Positions 37,901 through 49,152 of a DNA stretch of 64,000 nucleotides are shown here, piece after piece. The notes beneath the pieces are model-generated. The model had not been told where the DNA came from and made no database searches. It saw only the letters and a list, made by a program, of their open reading frames with translations. Position 1 is the first letter of the stretch; each line of letters begins with the position of its first letter. The stretch is from assembly GCF_002078875.1 (NCBI RefSeq), contig NC_034415.1:15969331-16033330 (forward strand). The letters are read 5' to 3'. This stretch comes from Numida meleagris. Taxonomy: Eukaryota; Chordata; Aves; Galliformes; Numididae. A program made the position numbers and the translations under genes.

Positions 37901-40900
37901 TTGTCTCCTTTATGTTACGGAGGAACTAATGAACTTCAACTCTTCAGCCCAGGTAGTTTTCAGATGTGCCGGTGTTGCATTCTCTTGTGACCATAGAAAG
38001 ATGGGCTGCAGATTCAAGCAGGTAAAAAAAAAATAAACAACAAACCAATCAACACAACACCAGTTTTGTTGAAGTCTGAAGTTTCTTACACACACTCCAG
38101 CATTATAGGTGCTGCTCCATGTTCTGGGTAAAATCTGACAACAGGTGTTTTTCAGAACAGGCTAGATCACTAGACCTCTACCTTTCTGAAAATTTTCAAG
38201 TAAGCTTATTATTGGGAATTCCTTCTTTTTTTTTTTTTTAAAAAGGACACCATGCCAGCAAGTTGAAAGACAAGCCCTGTAGTTTTTGTTTCTTTCTTTT
38301 TCAATTGCATCTTGTCACATGACAGTCATATGATACTAAGTGACAGTCAGCCAAAAACAGCTTACTATAAAGTGAGCTGTGAGCTTTGTATGAACACTGG
38401 AATTTGGAAGGCCCTAGAGGAATCCAGGATATTCTGATGCAACATGAGACACTACCAGTACTCAAGTCAACAATACGCAATATCCTTTATTACATTCACA
38501 AGTTACTACTTCAGAATTCTGCAGTTTAAGTTGTTTACTTACTTTTGTCACTTCCTCAGCCCATATCTAGTCAGCATTAAAAGAGCAAAGAAAAAACATA
38601 CAAACTTAGGCCAGTGTTACTTTACCAGAGCATGCAACTCTACTTTGCCTTCTATTTTCTTGTTCTCAGAACTTCACAGGGATTTGAGAAATTTTACAAA
38701 TAAATCATTTGCTCAAAGCCCTCCATATACAGTGAAGTAAGGACAGCACCACATCACTGAAATAAATTCCTAAGTTCATACACGGGAAAGAATGACATGT
38801 AGAACTGCCTTGTTTTAAATACATTCTTGTAAGATTACTACAATCTAAGATTTAAGATTAGGAAGTGATATGAATCAAACTAACTTACATTATGGATGAA
38901 GTTAGGTTATCTTCTTATGTTAGAACACTGAAAGCTATGGAAAGCTATTCCCATTTTAAACACCACGTTAAAGACGGAAACAGACAAATTAATGATTTCT
39001 CTTGCTATGTCCATTATTGGTTTTTCATTTCACAAGAATTTTCACTGAAATTAAATTACTATCAAACTGAGAGTAAAGTAGGAGCACATGGTACAGCAAA
39101 ATCATAGAACCACAGGGAATTTACTCTAGAACTTAATTACTTCAGCTTGCTGTTCCAATTCTCTCTTGCAATGCAATTCTCCTTTAACCTTCATATTTTC
39201 ATAGTTGTAAGAAGATGAGACAACTGGAACTTTGGTAGGAAGAAGCGTGCATAAATGTTGCAGAAGCCAGTTGAAACAAACTTATTCACCCTTTTATCTG
39301 ACCACAGCTGAGAAATCTATAATACTTACTGTGATGAGACCCACTATGCTGTGTAGATCCAGATCAAAATCATGACAAGCCAAACACCACAATTTATGTC
39401 AAACACAGTTAGCCCCCTATTCTATTTTGCACACCAATGGTGCTACAACAGCTGCACGGATGGGTCCCTACAAGTTCAGGATAAACCATATTCTAAGTTA
39501 AGCCCTTCATTTGTGATTTTATTCCGTTTCAGCTATTTGTAAAATACATCTTGTATTTTTGTACATCATTTGTAAAATACATCTTCTTACAAGTAGTTTC
39601 CACATATTTTTAGCTGTTTCACATTACTTACTCCTATCCATATAAAAACAATAGGAAAACATTAATTCCTTTCCCTTCAATGGATAAAGTTTGACAAGGA
39701 ATAAAAACTGAATTCCTTTGCAGGCTAAATTTACAATGAACTCATACAAGCATGAATTTAATACTGCATACTTCCAGATAATCAGAAGCGTTCTGATGAA
39801 GACACCACCTGATGCTGTACTGCTGTGAGCATATTGAGTACACTTTTCATATGGAATGTTAGATACACATCCATTTTGGAATGGAAAACATAGAATCATT
39901 AAGCTTGGAAAAGACCTCTAAGATCATTTAGCTCAACTGCCAACCCATCACCACCATGCCCACTAACCCATGTCCCTCAGTGCCACATCTACACATTTCT
40001 TGAACACCTCCAGGGATGACGACTCCACCACTTTCCTGGACAGCCTATTCCAGTACTCTTTTGGAGAAGAAATTTTTCTTAATATCAAACCTGAAGCAAG
40101 GCCAAATCGAAAGGATAGCAAGAGGAACCATTTGAGAGAAAAATGAATGAACACAGGAGGCCAACAAACCTTCAGCCATTTTACATGCAGCAAGTTGAGC
40201 ACGTAAGAGACATTTACCATAATGTTATTCTCTTCAGGCTGAGAGGTGTTTAGTTGCTTAAGTGCATAGATAAAAGACAAAAGCAAGTTACAACATTGAA
40301 TATAGCAGGTGAACAGATCATTGGCACAAATCCTGCAAGTTTAAGCTAAGCAAGATCATGAACTGATTATAGAAATCTAAACAGTTTTATTCAGCTCTTT
40401 TCAATACTGCTCTAAGATACTTCAGTTGAAAATAATTTCAAATACTTTTACAAGAGGAAAAAATATTTAATTGTAGGTCCTAATTTAATCACTTTGTTCC
40501 ATCCTGTCAAATGAGGTGGTGAAACAAATTTGATTCAATATGTTTTGCCAAATTATCAGTTCAGCACTGTTTGTGAGACACCTTCCTTCATAAATAGAGG
40601 GAGTCAGCAGAAGGTGAACTATTTGCATAACGCCTACATCCATATTAGTCTCCATTTCTCTACTGCAGGATAAAAATTGAGATGCAGCTTTTTCACTTCT
40701 CTAGGAATCCTAAAATTCAATACTTCTCAGACATGCTTACTGCTATTAAAATGTAACTAAAGTTCAAGTATAGTGATGCAAGAAGCCTGGAGTTTCATGC
40801 TCTACCACCACAAAATAACTTGCAAGTAGAACTGAATTATATGCTATTGGGATATTTAAGACCAGTCAAGTAGTAGCACCAGTAGCAACTGTCAGTAGCT

Positions 40901-43900
40901 TCATCCAAGCACACAGCTCTGAACAATTATACCAGAGATTAACTAATAAACTTGCGTATAACTAATAAACTTGAGTATAGAACCTTCCTTTTAATATTAA
41001 GCTCAATTCCTTAAGAAAAGTTTCCTTATGGTACTTCTATTTTAAAATAAGTATAGTATATACCTACTGCCATAACACAAGGAATTAACAACCTGCTCCA
41101 CACTTTGCTGGTAACTTTATAAATTAACGAAGTGTGACAAGCAGAAAAGTAACTTTTTTTTTTCATTAAAATAACATGATACAGGGCGAAATGCATGCAT
41201 TGACCTGAAAAATGTATCAACAGTTTAAATACACAGGAACTGCAGACATGAGGTGGAGGACTAACAGACAGGCAAAACTGTCAAGGAGATAGAGGGTTTT
41301 TGTGTTTGCTTGGTTGTTTCTGTTTTACTTTTTTTTTTTAAAAAGGGATCACCACCCAAAGGACATGAGGTGCTCTACCTATCAAGCTCAGCTTCATAGA
41401 TGATGATTCTGATATCTTTTAGGACAGTGATCCATTCAGAAACACCAGCAAAAGTCTCAGAATCCTGCTTCTGCCTCTCCATCTTGTGTACTACGTGCGT
41501 TCTCCTACGTACTGAAGCTGTCTGTATTGCTTCGATATCTGTGTGCATAACCCCTACTACACTAAACATGCAAACTCCCAGGGTAGCAGAAGGGAAGCAA
41601 TCACTTAATTATCCAACATTTATTTCAATAACTGTTGCACTTTCAGGAGTGCAGTCATGCAGATAACTGCAAAAATCTTACAAGAACACCCTGCTGAAAC
41701 TGCATACATTTGATTATCTATTTCTTGTTACTTAAAATACTCCATTTAGAGTTATATTAAACGTTTAAAAAGCAGCAGCTTTTTTAGTTCATAGGAATTC
41801 TAATCTCCTTGAACAAGGATTTATTAAGGGAATAAGAATGGTTTAGAGGTGTGAGTTCAAGAGCTCTGTCCTATTTGGTGATGTGAAGTAGTAAACTAGA
41901 AGTTACTGGTTAGTAACGTTAAGTCAAGGTGGGTACACCAGTTGGAAATAACTGCACGTATACTTAAAAACTCAAATACTGAAGTGGTGGGGTTTTTGTG
42001 TTGTTTTTTTTTTTTAATTTTATTTTACATTTTATTACACGACAAAGGTGTTTCTAAGGTTTCCTCAAGATCTCCGTGTGATTTGTGCTTGGCAAGAAGC
42101 ACATCATTTTGGGCACTACAGGCTCATCTAGTAGTCAACGAAGGGAGAATATTTACTTGGATCAATTAAGTTCAACTGGATAGAAAACCTAAAAATAAAA
42201 GACTAACACTCTGATTAGCAATTCACTTCCATTTCCTCATGTTCCACTGATATTTCTTTTAAAGTATCTGGTCAAGATAAAATAGCGATGGCAAGAAACT
42301 AGGAATGGAACCCTAAAAAAGGGGTCAGACCTATAAATACATACATATAACAAGTCTGATGAAAGTTATGGACAATTTTAAAACACTACTTACTGCCGCT
42401 CGAGCTTCTGCAACTTTCGCCTTCTTCAATCTGGTCTTTGCAGCATCCAAATCCAGTCTTTTATTTTGTAATAGTTTGCGTTCTTTCTGAAAGCCATGTA
42501 ACGTGTCATGAGAAATGTGAATGTCATGTTCATGAGAAAATAGACACATTCAAAAGCAAAATCCTGTCTACTTGTTTTCTTGCCTCCTCTCTCCTCACGA
42601 TCATACATAAAATGGGTTCATCAGTTGAAGAAAGAAGCAGAATTAGTTCCTAATTACTCTCTCACATTTTATACTCCAGATACTTTTAAAAAAAAAAAAA
42701 ACTACTGAACTATTAAAAGTATGAAAGATTTCAGAATTATTATCTCAAAAGAGAATACATTAAGGTTACAAATTCATTTGAACTTTTCCAAAAGCAATGC
42801 TGCAGTTTTCTACCATTTCAGAGATCTGCTCTTCCAATTATTTTGAAATGCTAAAGAATGCACACTTCGACTTACAGTAATAGTCTTATAGTCGCCTTCG
42901 ATAAAATTTCTTAGGGGAGTGAGAAAGTTTATAGCTGAAGTTTGAATTAGTTCTCTGTCTGCTGTTCCAATTTGCTTTTGTGTTTCTCCACATTTAATGA
43001 GTGCATTTCCTGAAAATGAGATAATATGATGATTTCATAGCAATTTAGACAGGTAGCTATCAAAACAAATCACTACAGGCACAAGAGTCAAGGCCAACAG
43101 TTTGAAAGATAATCCAATGCCACAGCAGGGGCTTTCAAAATACATTCATACCTCAGAAAACTAATTATTGTTTTATATCAGTAAAAATCACAGGTGAAGG
43201 AAAGATTTCAATGAGTATAGATACAGCACTGTAGAAGTTGCATTAGCTATGGCAACTCAGTTGTTCAAACCTATTTTAGGCCTGGATATTGTACCTACTG
43301 ATTTAACAGCCTTCTCCCTTTATATTACAATTTCAAGTAATTAGTCATGAGTACTCAGGAGCAAGGAAAAGTCCACTTAGCTACTGGAAAATACTCCCTC
43401 TGCCCTCACCCCTAAGATCAAATCCTGTTTCTAAACGTGCATGTAGGTTTTGTCAATTGATTGAACAATACTTGGAAATTTGGTTACCAGCTAGGCATTG
43501 AAGCCCAGGTTAGAGCATCAGGAATATACAGTGCTCATGAGTCTGCTTCAACAAACAAACAAGGCTAAACTAGAAAAGGCACTCAAGTCTACAGACAACT
43601 AAATCAATTTCATGACACCACAAAAGGTTAGAGTATCTTTATGCTAAAAGTTCCTGCAACTCCCCTGAATTATAGATGTTACAGCAACTCCAACATAAGG
43701 GACTGCCTGCCTGTAAGCAAAAATCTATGCAGCCTTAAAGTCTTGAGGTTGATGATCAGAAAGGGGCCACAGATAAAAGCACAAAAACATACTGAAAGTA
43801 AAAAGTATAAAGCCTGCCATTACTGATTTTGTATCCTTACATCTTCTACAAGACACTTTTTTAAAACACTCTTTCCCTCCTCTGCAAAGGAACCCCATTA

Positions 43901-46900
43901 TTTCCAGATATAAATCATTCTCTACAGAACAGGCTTTCCCTCCCACTGCAATTTTAAAGAAAGTAACTGACAGCTAGCTATTCAGCTTGCATTGTGGAAT
44001 TAAAACACACACATGTGTATTTGAGTTAGTTAAATTAACAGCTAAATCTATTGTAAGGAACTTCCAGAGTTGTAGAGAACATTAGAATTAGATTTTCTAA
44101 TTAAAGACGGTGTAAAAACATTACACCCCAACACCCAGTTCTCTTGTCATAGCTACAGAAGTCTGGAGAACAAAGCTTAGACCACGCTCCATAGTTGTCT
44201 ATACAAATGTTTTGCTAAATGCATGCACACACGCATACATAAAATGAAAAGCAGGAATACTGTGAAGTTAGAGAAAGTTCTTACTAAAGAATTTAATTCT
44301 AGATAACAATAAGTGTTGTCAGATACACTGACTTTATCTCTAACAAGGAAATTAGATTCCAGAATTATTATTCCAGAAAGTCAACCATCCACAAAGATGG
44401 GTAGTATTCCAACATTAAGTCCTATTTTTTTCAATTAGAACAGAAACCTCACCACTGATCTCCTAACACACAAAGGTATAGAGCAAGTCACCTCAAACTG
44501 AGGGAAAAGTCTTTGAAGTGTTTTACCTAAAAAAGGAGACAAGTAGTATATTTTTTCACCCAGCATAAAAGCATACATGTGCATTTTTCTCCCCCTCCAT
44601 TCATTGCTTTCACTCACCGTACGCTGTTCCTGGGCCAAATTCATTACCAGCATCGATCATATACTGGCCTAATAATTCTGGATTATTCATACGACTTGGT
44701 GCTTTCCGGTCCAGTTTCTCATAGAAAAATTCTTCTATCCTAGCATCTAAAAAAAAACAACAAAAACAAAACACATGCATTTCAAATAACTGTCACTTAA
44801 AACACAACTTACAAAGAGAAAAGGAATAAAAGAATTTTAAAACCCAGACATACAAGCTCAACTTTAAGTGAATGACATTAAGCTGAAGATACCGTTCTTG
44901 GAAACTGTCTGTATTTCGTATGTTATGCTTACTTCAAATATTTGTTACAGCTATCTTACAAAGTGAAAAACTATACTTTCAATCTTCCTCATACAATGGG
45001 GTTTTCAAAAGTTTAGCTCTAAGCCTTCATCCCAGGAGCCTAATAGAGCACTTCTTAAAAACAAAAAAAAGGTACCACTTATAGAAAGCTATGAATCTGG
45101 GAAGCATTAAACATTCAGTATCTAGGAAGAACAATTATTTAGTAAAGGAATTGTTAGAGACAAACGTTTCAGCTCATCTTGCCTGCTTCAGAATGACTTG
45201 TATTGCACAGGAAATTTAATGTAATGAAATAGATTAATCAAGTTCCTCAAGCCACTGCATCTGCAAGAAGAATTTTAGAGTTCTTACAGCCACCAAGGAT
45301 TTCTGGAATTAGAGCTAGAAATTCAATTCAATACGAAACAACTCTAAAATCAATCAGAGTATGGAACCAATGCTACAGTTCAATTATCTCCATTTACATA
45401 TTTCTGCACTTGAAGGCTCACAGAAGAACTGAAAGCAAGCAACTGGTACAGTGCCTTGGATACCCAGTGGCTCTTCAAAATGTTCAAAATCCATCAAAAT
45501 TGAAAACTGCTAAATTTAATCATAGTTTAGGCAACACCTACGCCAGTGAACAGTTATACTGGCAAGTCCATTAATTCAAATGCTAAAAAAAAAAAAAAAA
45601 AACCTGAACAATGCCTTACTTGGATTTGGCTGCAATAACACTTCTGTTTGCTTCATTATTTTCTCTGTCCACTGCTTAGTGCATTCTGCTTTGCTGAGAA
45701 GGTTCTCCAGGTGAGCATCCAGTTCAGTCTTCTCTGCTTGACCAAGCTTTTCTTCTGTGAACTGTGGTTAGTCAGACAGGTTGAAAATACTCAGCACATA
45801 AAAATACTTTCCCAGTGCAAGTCTAGGACAGCAACTATTTACTCACATTACTTTCACATTAAGTTATTCAGACATCATTAAGAAAATCTAAGGCTAGATC
45901 TTTAAGTTTAGTTTAACAACCTACCCTTACTACCAGCAAAAAAGGGGAGAAGAGTATTAACCACACCAAGACAACAAGAATAATTCATTTTGAAGAAATC
46001 CTCTGCTCTACCTGCTCCTCTTGGTACTTGGAGTTCTTACTTGAAGGATTTTGTCCAATTTTGCATAGTGCTCCTGGAAACATGAGTCAAAAGGAAAGAG
46101 TCCAGGGGTAACACAGACAACTATAAGATTACTTCAGCTTTGCAAGTTTTGTAATTAAGGTTGTCCCTTCACCTCTAGGGAAAACTGAAGATATGATAGA
46201 TTCTCACAGCAACTGCCTTTAATGTATTTAACGAATGTTGTCCTGTCTGTAGCAAATAGGACAAAAAATAGTGGGTTCCAACTTCAGCATGATGATTTAA
46301 ATTAGATGTCAGAGAAAGCTTTTAAAGCAAGGATTAAAAGCTAAAATAGATCATCCTGGGCAGATGCGGAATATATGTTTGGGGGAGGGAGGGATTGCAT
46401 TTTAGAACAGGACAGACACACGCATCAGGATCTGTTTAGATACAGCTGATCCAGTTAAGTTTTACAGAAACAGTAAGCTGACCTCTTGAGTGCTCTGCAA
46501 GCTGTTTTCTGTGACAGTGAAATACAATGTAACTCTATTTAGCTAAATAAACAGACCATTAATTTCACATGATATTAAATTCATGCCAACACTTATTAAT
46601 CCGTAACCAGTTTGTACTTCACTTCCAGCTCTCCAGGAAAGAGGGAAGATGAGTGTTTTATGTCAGGGAATGAAACAAAACCGGAAGTAAGGGTTTGGCC
46701 TGCCTCTCCTCAGAGCATTGGTTCATCCCGATGACCTCATCCCTTCACAGCCTATTCAAAGTCAGGCATATTCAGAAGAATTTGGTAAGAGCTACATCCC
46801 TAACAAGCTTACCAATTATGAATGCAACAGTACCAAAGCATTCTAACCATCAAAATTCATTCTTAACAAGCTCTTAGGTGGAATACTTGAATTTACAATA

Positions 46901-49027
46901 AAAAAAAACAAGAATAAAACGCAAATAAAACCGTGTTGTCCAAGTTTAATTTCCATTGCACATAGAATAAAAGTAGCTTTGATAGCACACACATCTGAAC
47001 GCTAGAGAAAGACTGCAGTATTAGAGGTTCTACAAAGAAAGAAAAGCACCTTGGTGAGAAAGTTCAATTGCAGTATAGGGAGACACAGAATTCATTTATG
47101 GACCTGCTACTGCTATTGTTTAAAAGGCCCTTTAAAACAATATCATGTATTGCAAATAGCTCTCAAGAACTTTTTAAGATTTATTAGCATACAATAAAAA
47201 TGGCTTTTTTTTTTTAACTAATTACATAGTATTGTAATCGTTTCTGAAATGGTCTTTCCAATTAATATTTCCAGAACCCTTCTTCACAGTGAGGAGACTG
47301 CTTAGTCCATGTTAGATTTCATGGACTCACTTAGAGGGAAAAAAAAAAATTAACAATATAGAGCAGCATCACAAATAGCAGTTTGACAAAAAATATGGCT
47401 TCCAGCATCAATAAAATGCATCAGTGCTGCCCCTCTGATTTCCCACCTCTGTTTCCACAGGTTGCTTGACTGTGCCCAGATCATGCTGGAGGAAACAGCA
47501 CTGTTTTGTATACACAGCATACATTCATATACAACAACTCTCCTCCTTTAAACATCTTATTTTAGGAGGTGGTGGCATTTGGGAGAGCAAAACTATTACT
47601 TCCACATTTCCATTAATTTCAGTTCAGATGAAGAAGTCGATCAATGTAGCTATTCAGATGTAAACTAGCAATGCAGACAGAGCATGCTAGAGTAAACCAC
47701 AGTTTATACCACCTTTAAACTATGACAGAAAGTCTACATTACATTTAATGCAATAAAAGTATTTACATGTAAAAAGTCAAGATAAAAGAAAAAAGTCACA
47801 CGACCCTATCATAGGATCTTACAATGAAGGGTGAACTGTATCTCCTTTTTTCCCCTCGTCCTGCAAGAAAAGCTAAAGCTGGAAAGGAAGAGATGGTCTG
47901 GGAAACACTCAGCCCTGAAAGAAGCCAGGAAAAAAAAAAAAGCGTGTGGAAAGATCTCCAACACAAAGAAAAGCCACAATTACTGCCTTAAGTTAATTTA
48001 AGTTTGAGCAACAACATTTTCTGATGAGTTCGCATCTTCAGTGCTCTGCTGTATCCCTGATCGCTAGTTCTGCTTGAATATTGAGATTCAGGCCAATAGT
48101 CCGCCTGATCTGAGCACATAACTGCTTTAATCACGTTCCAAACCTGACTGCGACCAAAGCAGAAAGCATGAGAAATTACTACAAATTACCGTACGTTTAC
48201 TTGGACGCCCATCTCCCTACAGGAAATCTGTTCGGGTTTGATTATATAAAGAAAGAGAATTACGGTTCAAGACAACAGCGAAGGAACAAAAGCCAATTAT
48301 AGTGCCCTTACTGTAAAAAAAAGGAAGAGACAGATCCAGAAACAATGGGCTATCAAACGAGCCTAAAAGTGACACCTAAGCTCAAACAAAACAACACTAA
48401 AGCAGACAGATGCTTTCACGTGTCGCGTCAGAGTTCAAGTCTCACTGATCGGGCAGCAGGATGCATTCAGAGCAGCCAATAAAGACAACCGCTTACTCCA
48501 CGGGAGCCACACCTTTGTTCTGCTCAAGCCACAGGAACAGCCCCATCTCCCCCCAGCTACCGCCGCCCAGCCCGGCCGCCCCCTCCCCTCTCGGCCTACG
48601 CTGACCTTGCGTTGCCCCGCCCGCCGAGCCCGGCTGTTGTGCAACGGGCCGCGGAGAAACGCCCGGAGCCAGTCAGCCAGCCGGCCGGCCGGCCAGCCGA
48701 GCGCAGCGGCAGCGGGGCGCCGGGGCACGAAGCAGCCCGAGGCGCAGCGCACTGCTCGCCCCCAGGCAGCGCGGCGCGCCCAGCCGGCAGCCCAAACCCG
48801 GGCCGGAACCAAGATCCCCGGCCAACGCCCCGCGCCGGGCCGAGAGACGGCGGCCTCAAGGACCGGCCCGCGGCCTCGCCCGACTCCCACAGCCAGGGCC
48901 GCCGCGGCGAAGCCCGTTCGCGGCGGCGGCGCCGCCCCCTCGGGAGCGGCCGTACCTGCACGGCGCGGCTGAGGAAAGTGCCCGCGTCGGCCGCCAACTT
49001 CTTCATGTTAAAGTCCATGATATTCAT
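34801..49027 (-). CDS. SH3GLB1: SH3GLB1 (endophilin B1, Bif-1), complete gene, 9 constitutive coding exons
   Basis: In transcript order the exons are 48956-49027, 45620-45761, 44618-44746, 42876-43009, 42394-42486, 37531-37620, 36931-37031, 35868-36099 and 34801-34908; they total 1101 nt and 366 residues, against 365 in human. All junctions are GT-AG with matching phases. The protein is an N-BAR membrane-bending factor: an N-terminal amphipathic segment (MNIMDFNMKKLAADAGTF), a BAR domain to about residue 260, a Ser-rich linker, and an SH3 domain from about 306 (ARVLYDYDAANSSELSLLADE) to the end. It acts at mitochondria, Golgi and autophagosome membranes, binds BAX and UVRAG-Beclin complexes, and affects apoptosis and autophagy. 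Tyr80 and Thr145, the Src and CDK5 sites described in mammals, are both present. Two additional microexons lie in intron 5. Confidence 0.97.
35868..36099 (-). CDS. SH3GLB1: SH3GLB1 coding exon 8 (Ser-rich linker and start of SH3)
   Basis: Begins with the third base of Ser254 and codes 255-331. A low-complexity Ser/Val/Ala linker (SVLASASASLPSVSNSVV) diverges from mammals, then SGSRKARVLYDYDAANSSEL opens the SH3 domain with its ALYDY-like motif. Acceptor CCCCACAG; donor GAG|GTAAGT. Confidence 0.96.
36931..37031 (-). CDS. SH3GLB1: SH3GLB1 coding exon 7 (end of BAR domain)
   Basis: Codes AHHLRCLNDFVEAQMTYYAQ and continues to QKQLG (221-253) plus two bases of Ser254. Donor is AG|GTATTA. The sequence is nearly identical to the mammalian BAR C-terminal helix. 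Confidence 0.96.
37531..37620 (-). CDS. SH3GLB1: SH3GLB1 coding exon 6 (BAR domain)
   Basis: Codes SEQEVRITQSEFDRQAEITR and LLLEGISSTH (191-220), phase 0 at both ends. Acceptor TTGCTTCTAG; donor CAT|GTGAGT. Confidence 0.97.
38543..38566 (-). CDS. SH3GLB1: SH3GLB1 alternative microexon 5b (24 nt)
   Basis: ATATGGGCTGAGGAAGTGAC plus four bases codes IWAEEVTK. Acceptor is GCTGACTAG and donor AAAA|GTAAGT; phase 0 and length divisible by three. It matches the second half of the 21-residue insertion known in the brain-enriched mammalian isoform. A TGC motif lies nine bases upstream of the acceptor junction. Confidence 0.88.
39535..39585. repeat. Short direct repeat, 18-bp unit
   Basis: ATTTGTAAAATACATCTT occurs at 39535-39552 and again at 39568-39585, separated by 15 bases, inside SH3GLB1 intron 5. 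Confidence 0.8.
39889..40095 (-). mobile_element. CR1 LINE 3' fragment between SH3GLB1 microexons
   Basis: Reverse-complement CR1 tail text: TAGAATCATTAAGCTTGG, AGACCTCTAAGATCATTTAG, CACCTCCAGGGATGACGACT, ending near TTCTTAATATCAAACC. About 207 bp, 5'-truncated, minus orientation. Its edge lies about 120 bp from microexon 5a. Confidence 0.85.
40218..40256 (-). CDS. SH3GLB1: SH3GLB1 alternative microexon 5a (39 nt)
   Basis: Codes QLNTSQPEENNIM, phase 0, length divisible by three. Acceptor ATGCACTTAAG; donor ATG|GTAAATG. It corresponds to the first half of the known 21-residue mammalian insertion. Together with 5b it would lengthen the protein to 387 residues within the BAR region, directly after EARAA. 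Confidence 0.85.
40941..40978. repeat. Tandem duplication, 19-bp unit
   Basis: AACTAATAAACTTGCGTAT is followed immediately by AACTAATAAACTTGAGTAT, differing at one position; in SH3GLB1 intron 5. Confidence 0.9.
42394..42486 (-). CDS. SH3GLB1: SH3GLB1 coding exon 5 (BAR domain)
   Basis: Codes KERKLLQNKRLDLDAAKTRL and KKAKVAEARAA (160-190), phase 0 at both ends. Donor is GCA|GTAAGT. The microexons would be inserted directly after this exon. Confidence 0.97.
42876..43009 (-). CDS. SH3GLB1: SH3GLB1 coding exon 4 (BAR domain)
   Basis: Completes Gly115 and codes 116-159 (NALIKCGETQKQIGTADREL through NFIEGDYKTIT). It includes Thr145-Pro, equivalent to the mammalian CDK5 site. Donor ACT|GTAAGT. Confidence 0.97.
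44618..44746 (-). CDS. SH3GLB1: SH3GLB1 coding exon 3 (BAR domain)
   Basis: Completes Asn72 and codes 73-114 (ARIEEFFYEKLDRKAPSRMN through EFGPGTAY) plus one base of Gly115. Tyr80 is the residue phosphorylated by Src in mammals. Confidence 0.97.
45620..45761 (-). CDS. SH3GLB1: SH3GLB1 coding exon 2 (BAR domain start)
   Basis: Codes 25-71 (FTEEKLGQAEKTELDAHLEN through EVLLQPNP) plus one base of Asn72. Acceptor TAACCACAG; donor A|GTAAGG. Confidence 0.97.
48956..49027 (-). CDS. SH3GLB1: SH3GLB1 coding exon 1 (N-terminal amphipathic segment)
   Basis: Codes residues 1-24, MNIMDFNMKKLAADAGTFLS then RAVQ; donor CAG|GTACGG. The frame is open further upstream to an ATG at 49442-49444, but the family N-terminus begins at this MNIMDF, so the internal ATG (A at -3) is chosen. 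Confidence 0.96.
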
Positions 49028-49049
49028 CTTCGGCGGGGGGCGGGAGTGC

Positions 49050-49060
49050 GCTGACTCAGC
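49050..49060. promoter_or_regulatory. AP-1/MARE/ARE-like palindrome GCTGACTCAGC
   Basis: A perfect 11-base palindrome containing TGACTCA (AP-1) and fitting the ARE core TGACNNNGC recognised by NRF2-small MAF dimers. It lies 23-33 nt upstream of the SH3GLB1 ATG, probably in the 5' UTR. Motif match only. Confidence 0.5.
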
Positions 49061-49147
49061 CCGGTCACCCACAGCGGCGACCGCCGCTCCGGCCCGTCCC
49101 TGTGGGGATCCGCCGGGGGGCGGTGCCGGGGCCCGACGCCGCCGCCG

Positions 49148-49152
49148 ATTGG
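49148..49152 (-). promoter_or_regulatory. CCAAT box (NF-Y type) of SH3GLB1
   Basis: ATTGG on the plus strand is CCAAT on the minus strand, in context GCGGCCAATCGGCGG, about 120 bp upstream of the SH3GLB1 ATG, a usual distance for an NF-Y site. Confidence 0.5.

Larger units (their letters stand above)
37621..42393 (-). other. SH3GLB1 intron 5, alternative-splicing region
   Basis: 4.8 kb between constitutive exons 5 and 6. It holds both microexons, a CR1 fragment, two short direct repeats and several poly-T/poly-A runs. Nothing else coding is recognised. The other SH3GLB1 introns (34909-35867, 36100-36930, 37032-37530, 42487-42875, 43010-44617, 44747-45619, 45762-48955) show no further features that I can support. 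Confidence 0.8.
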
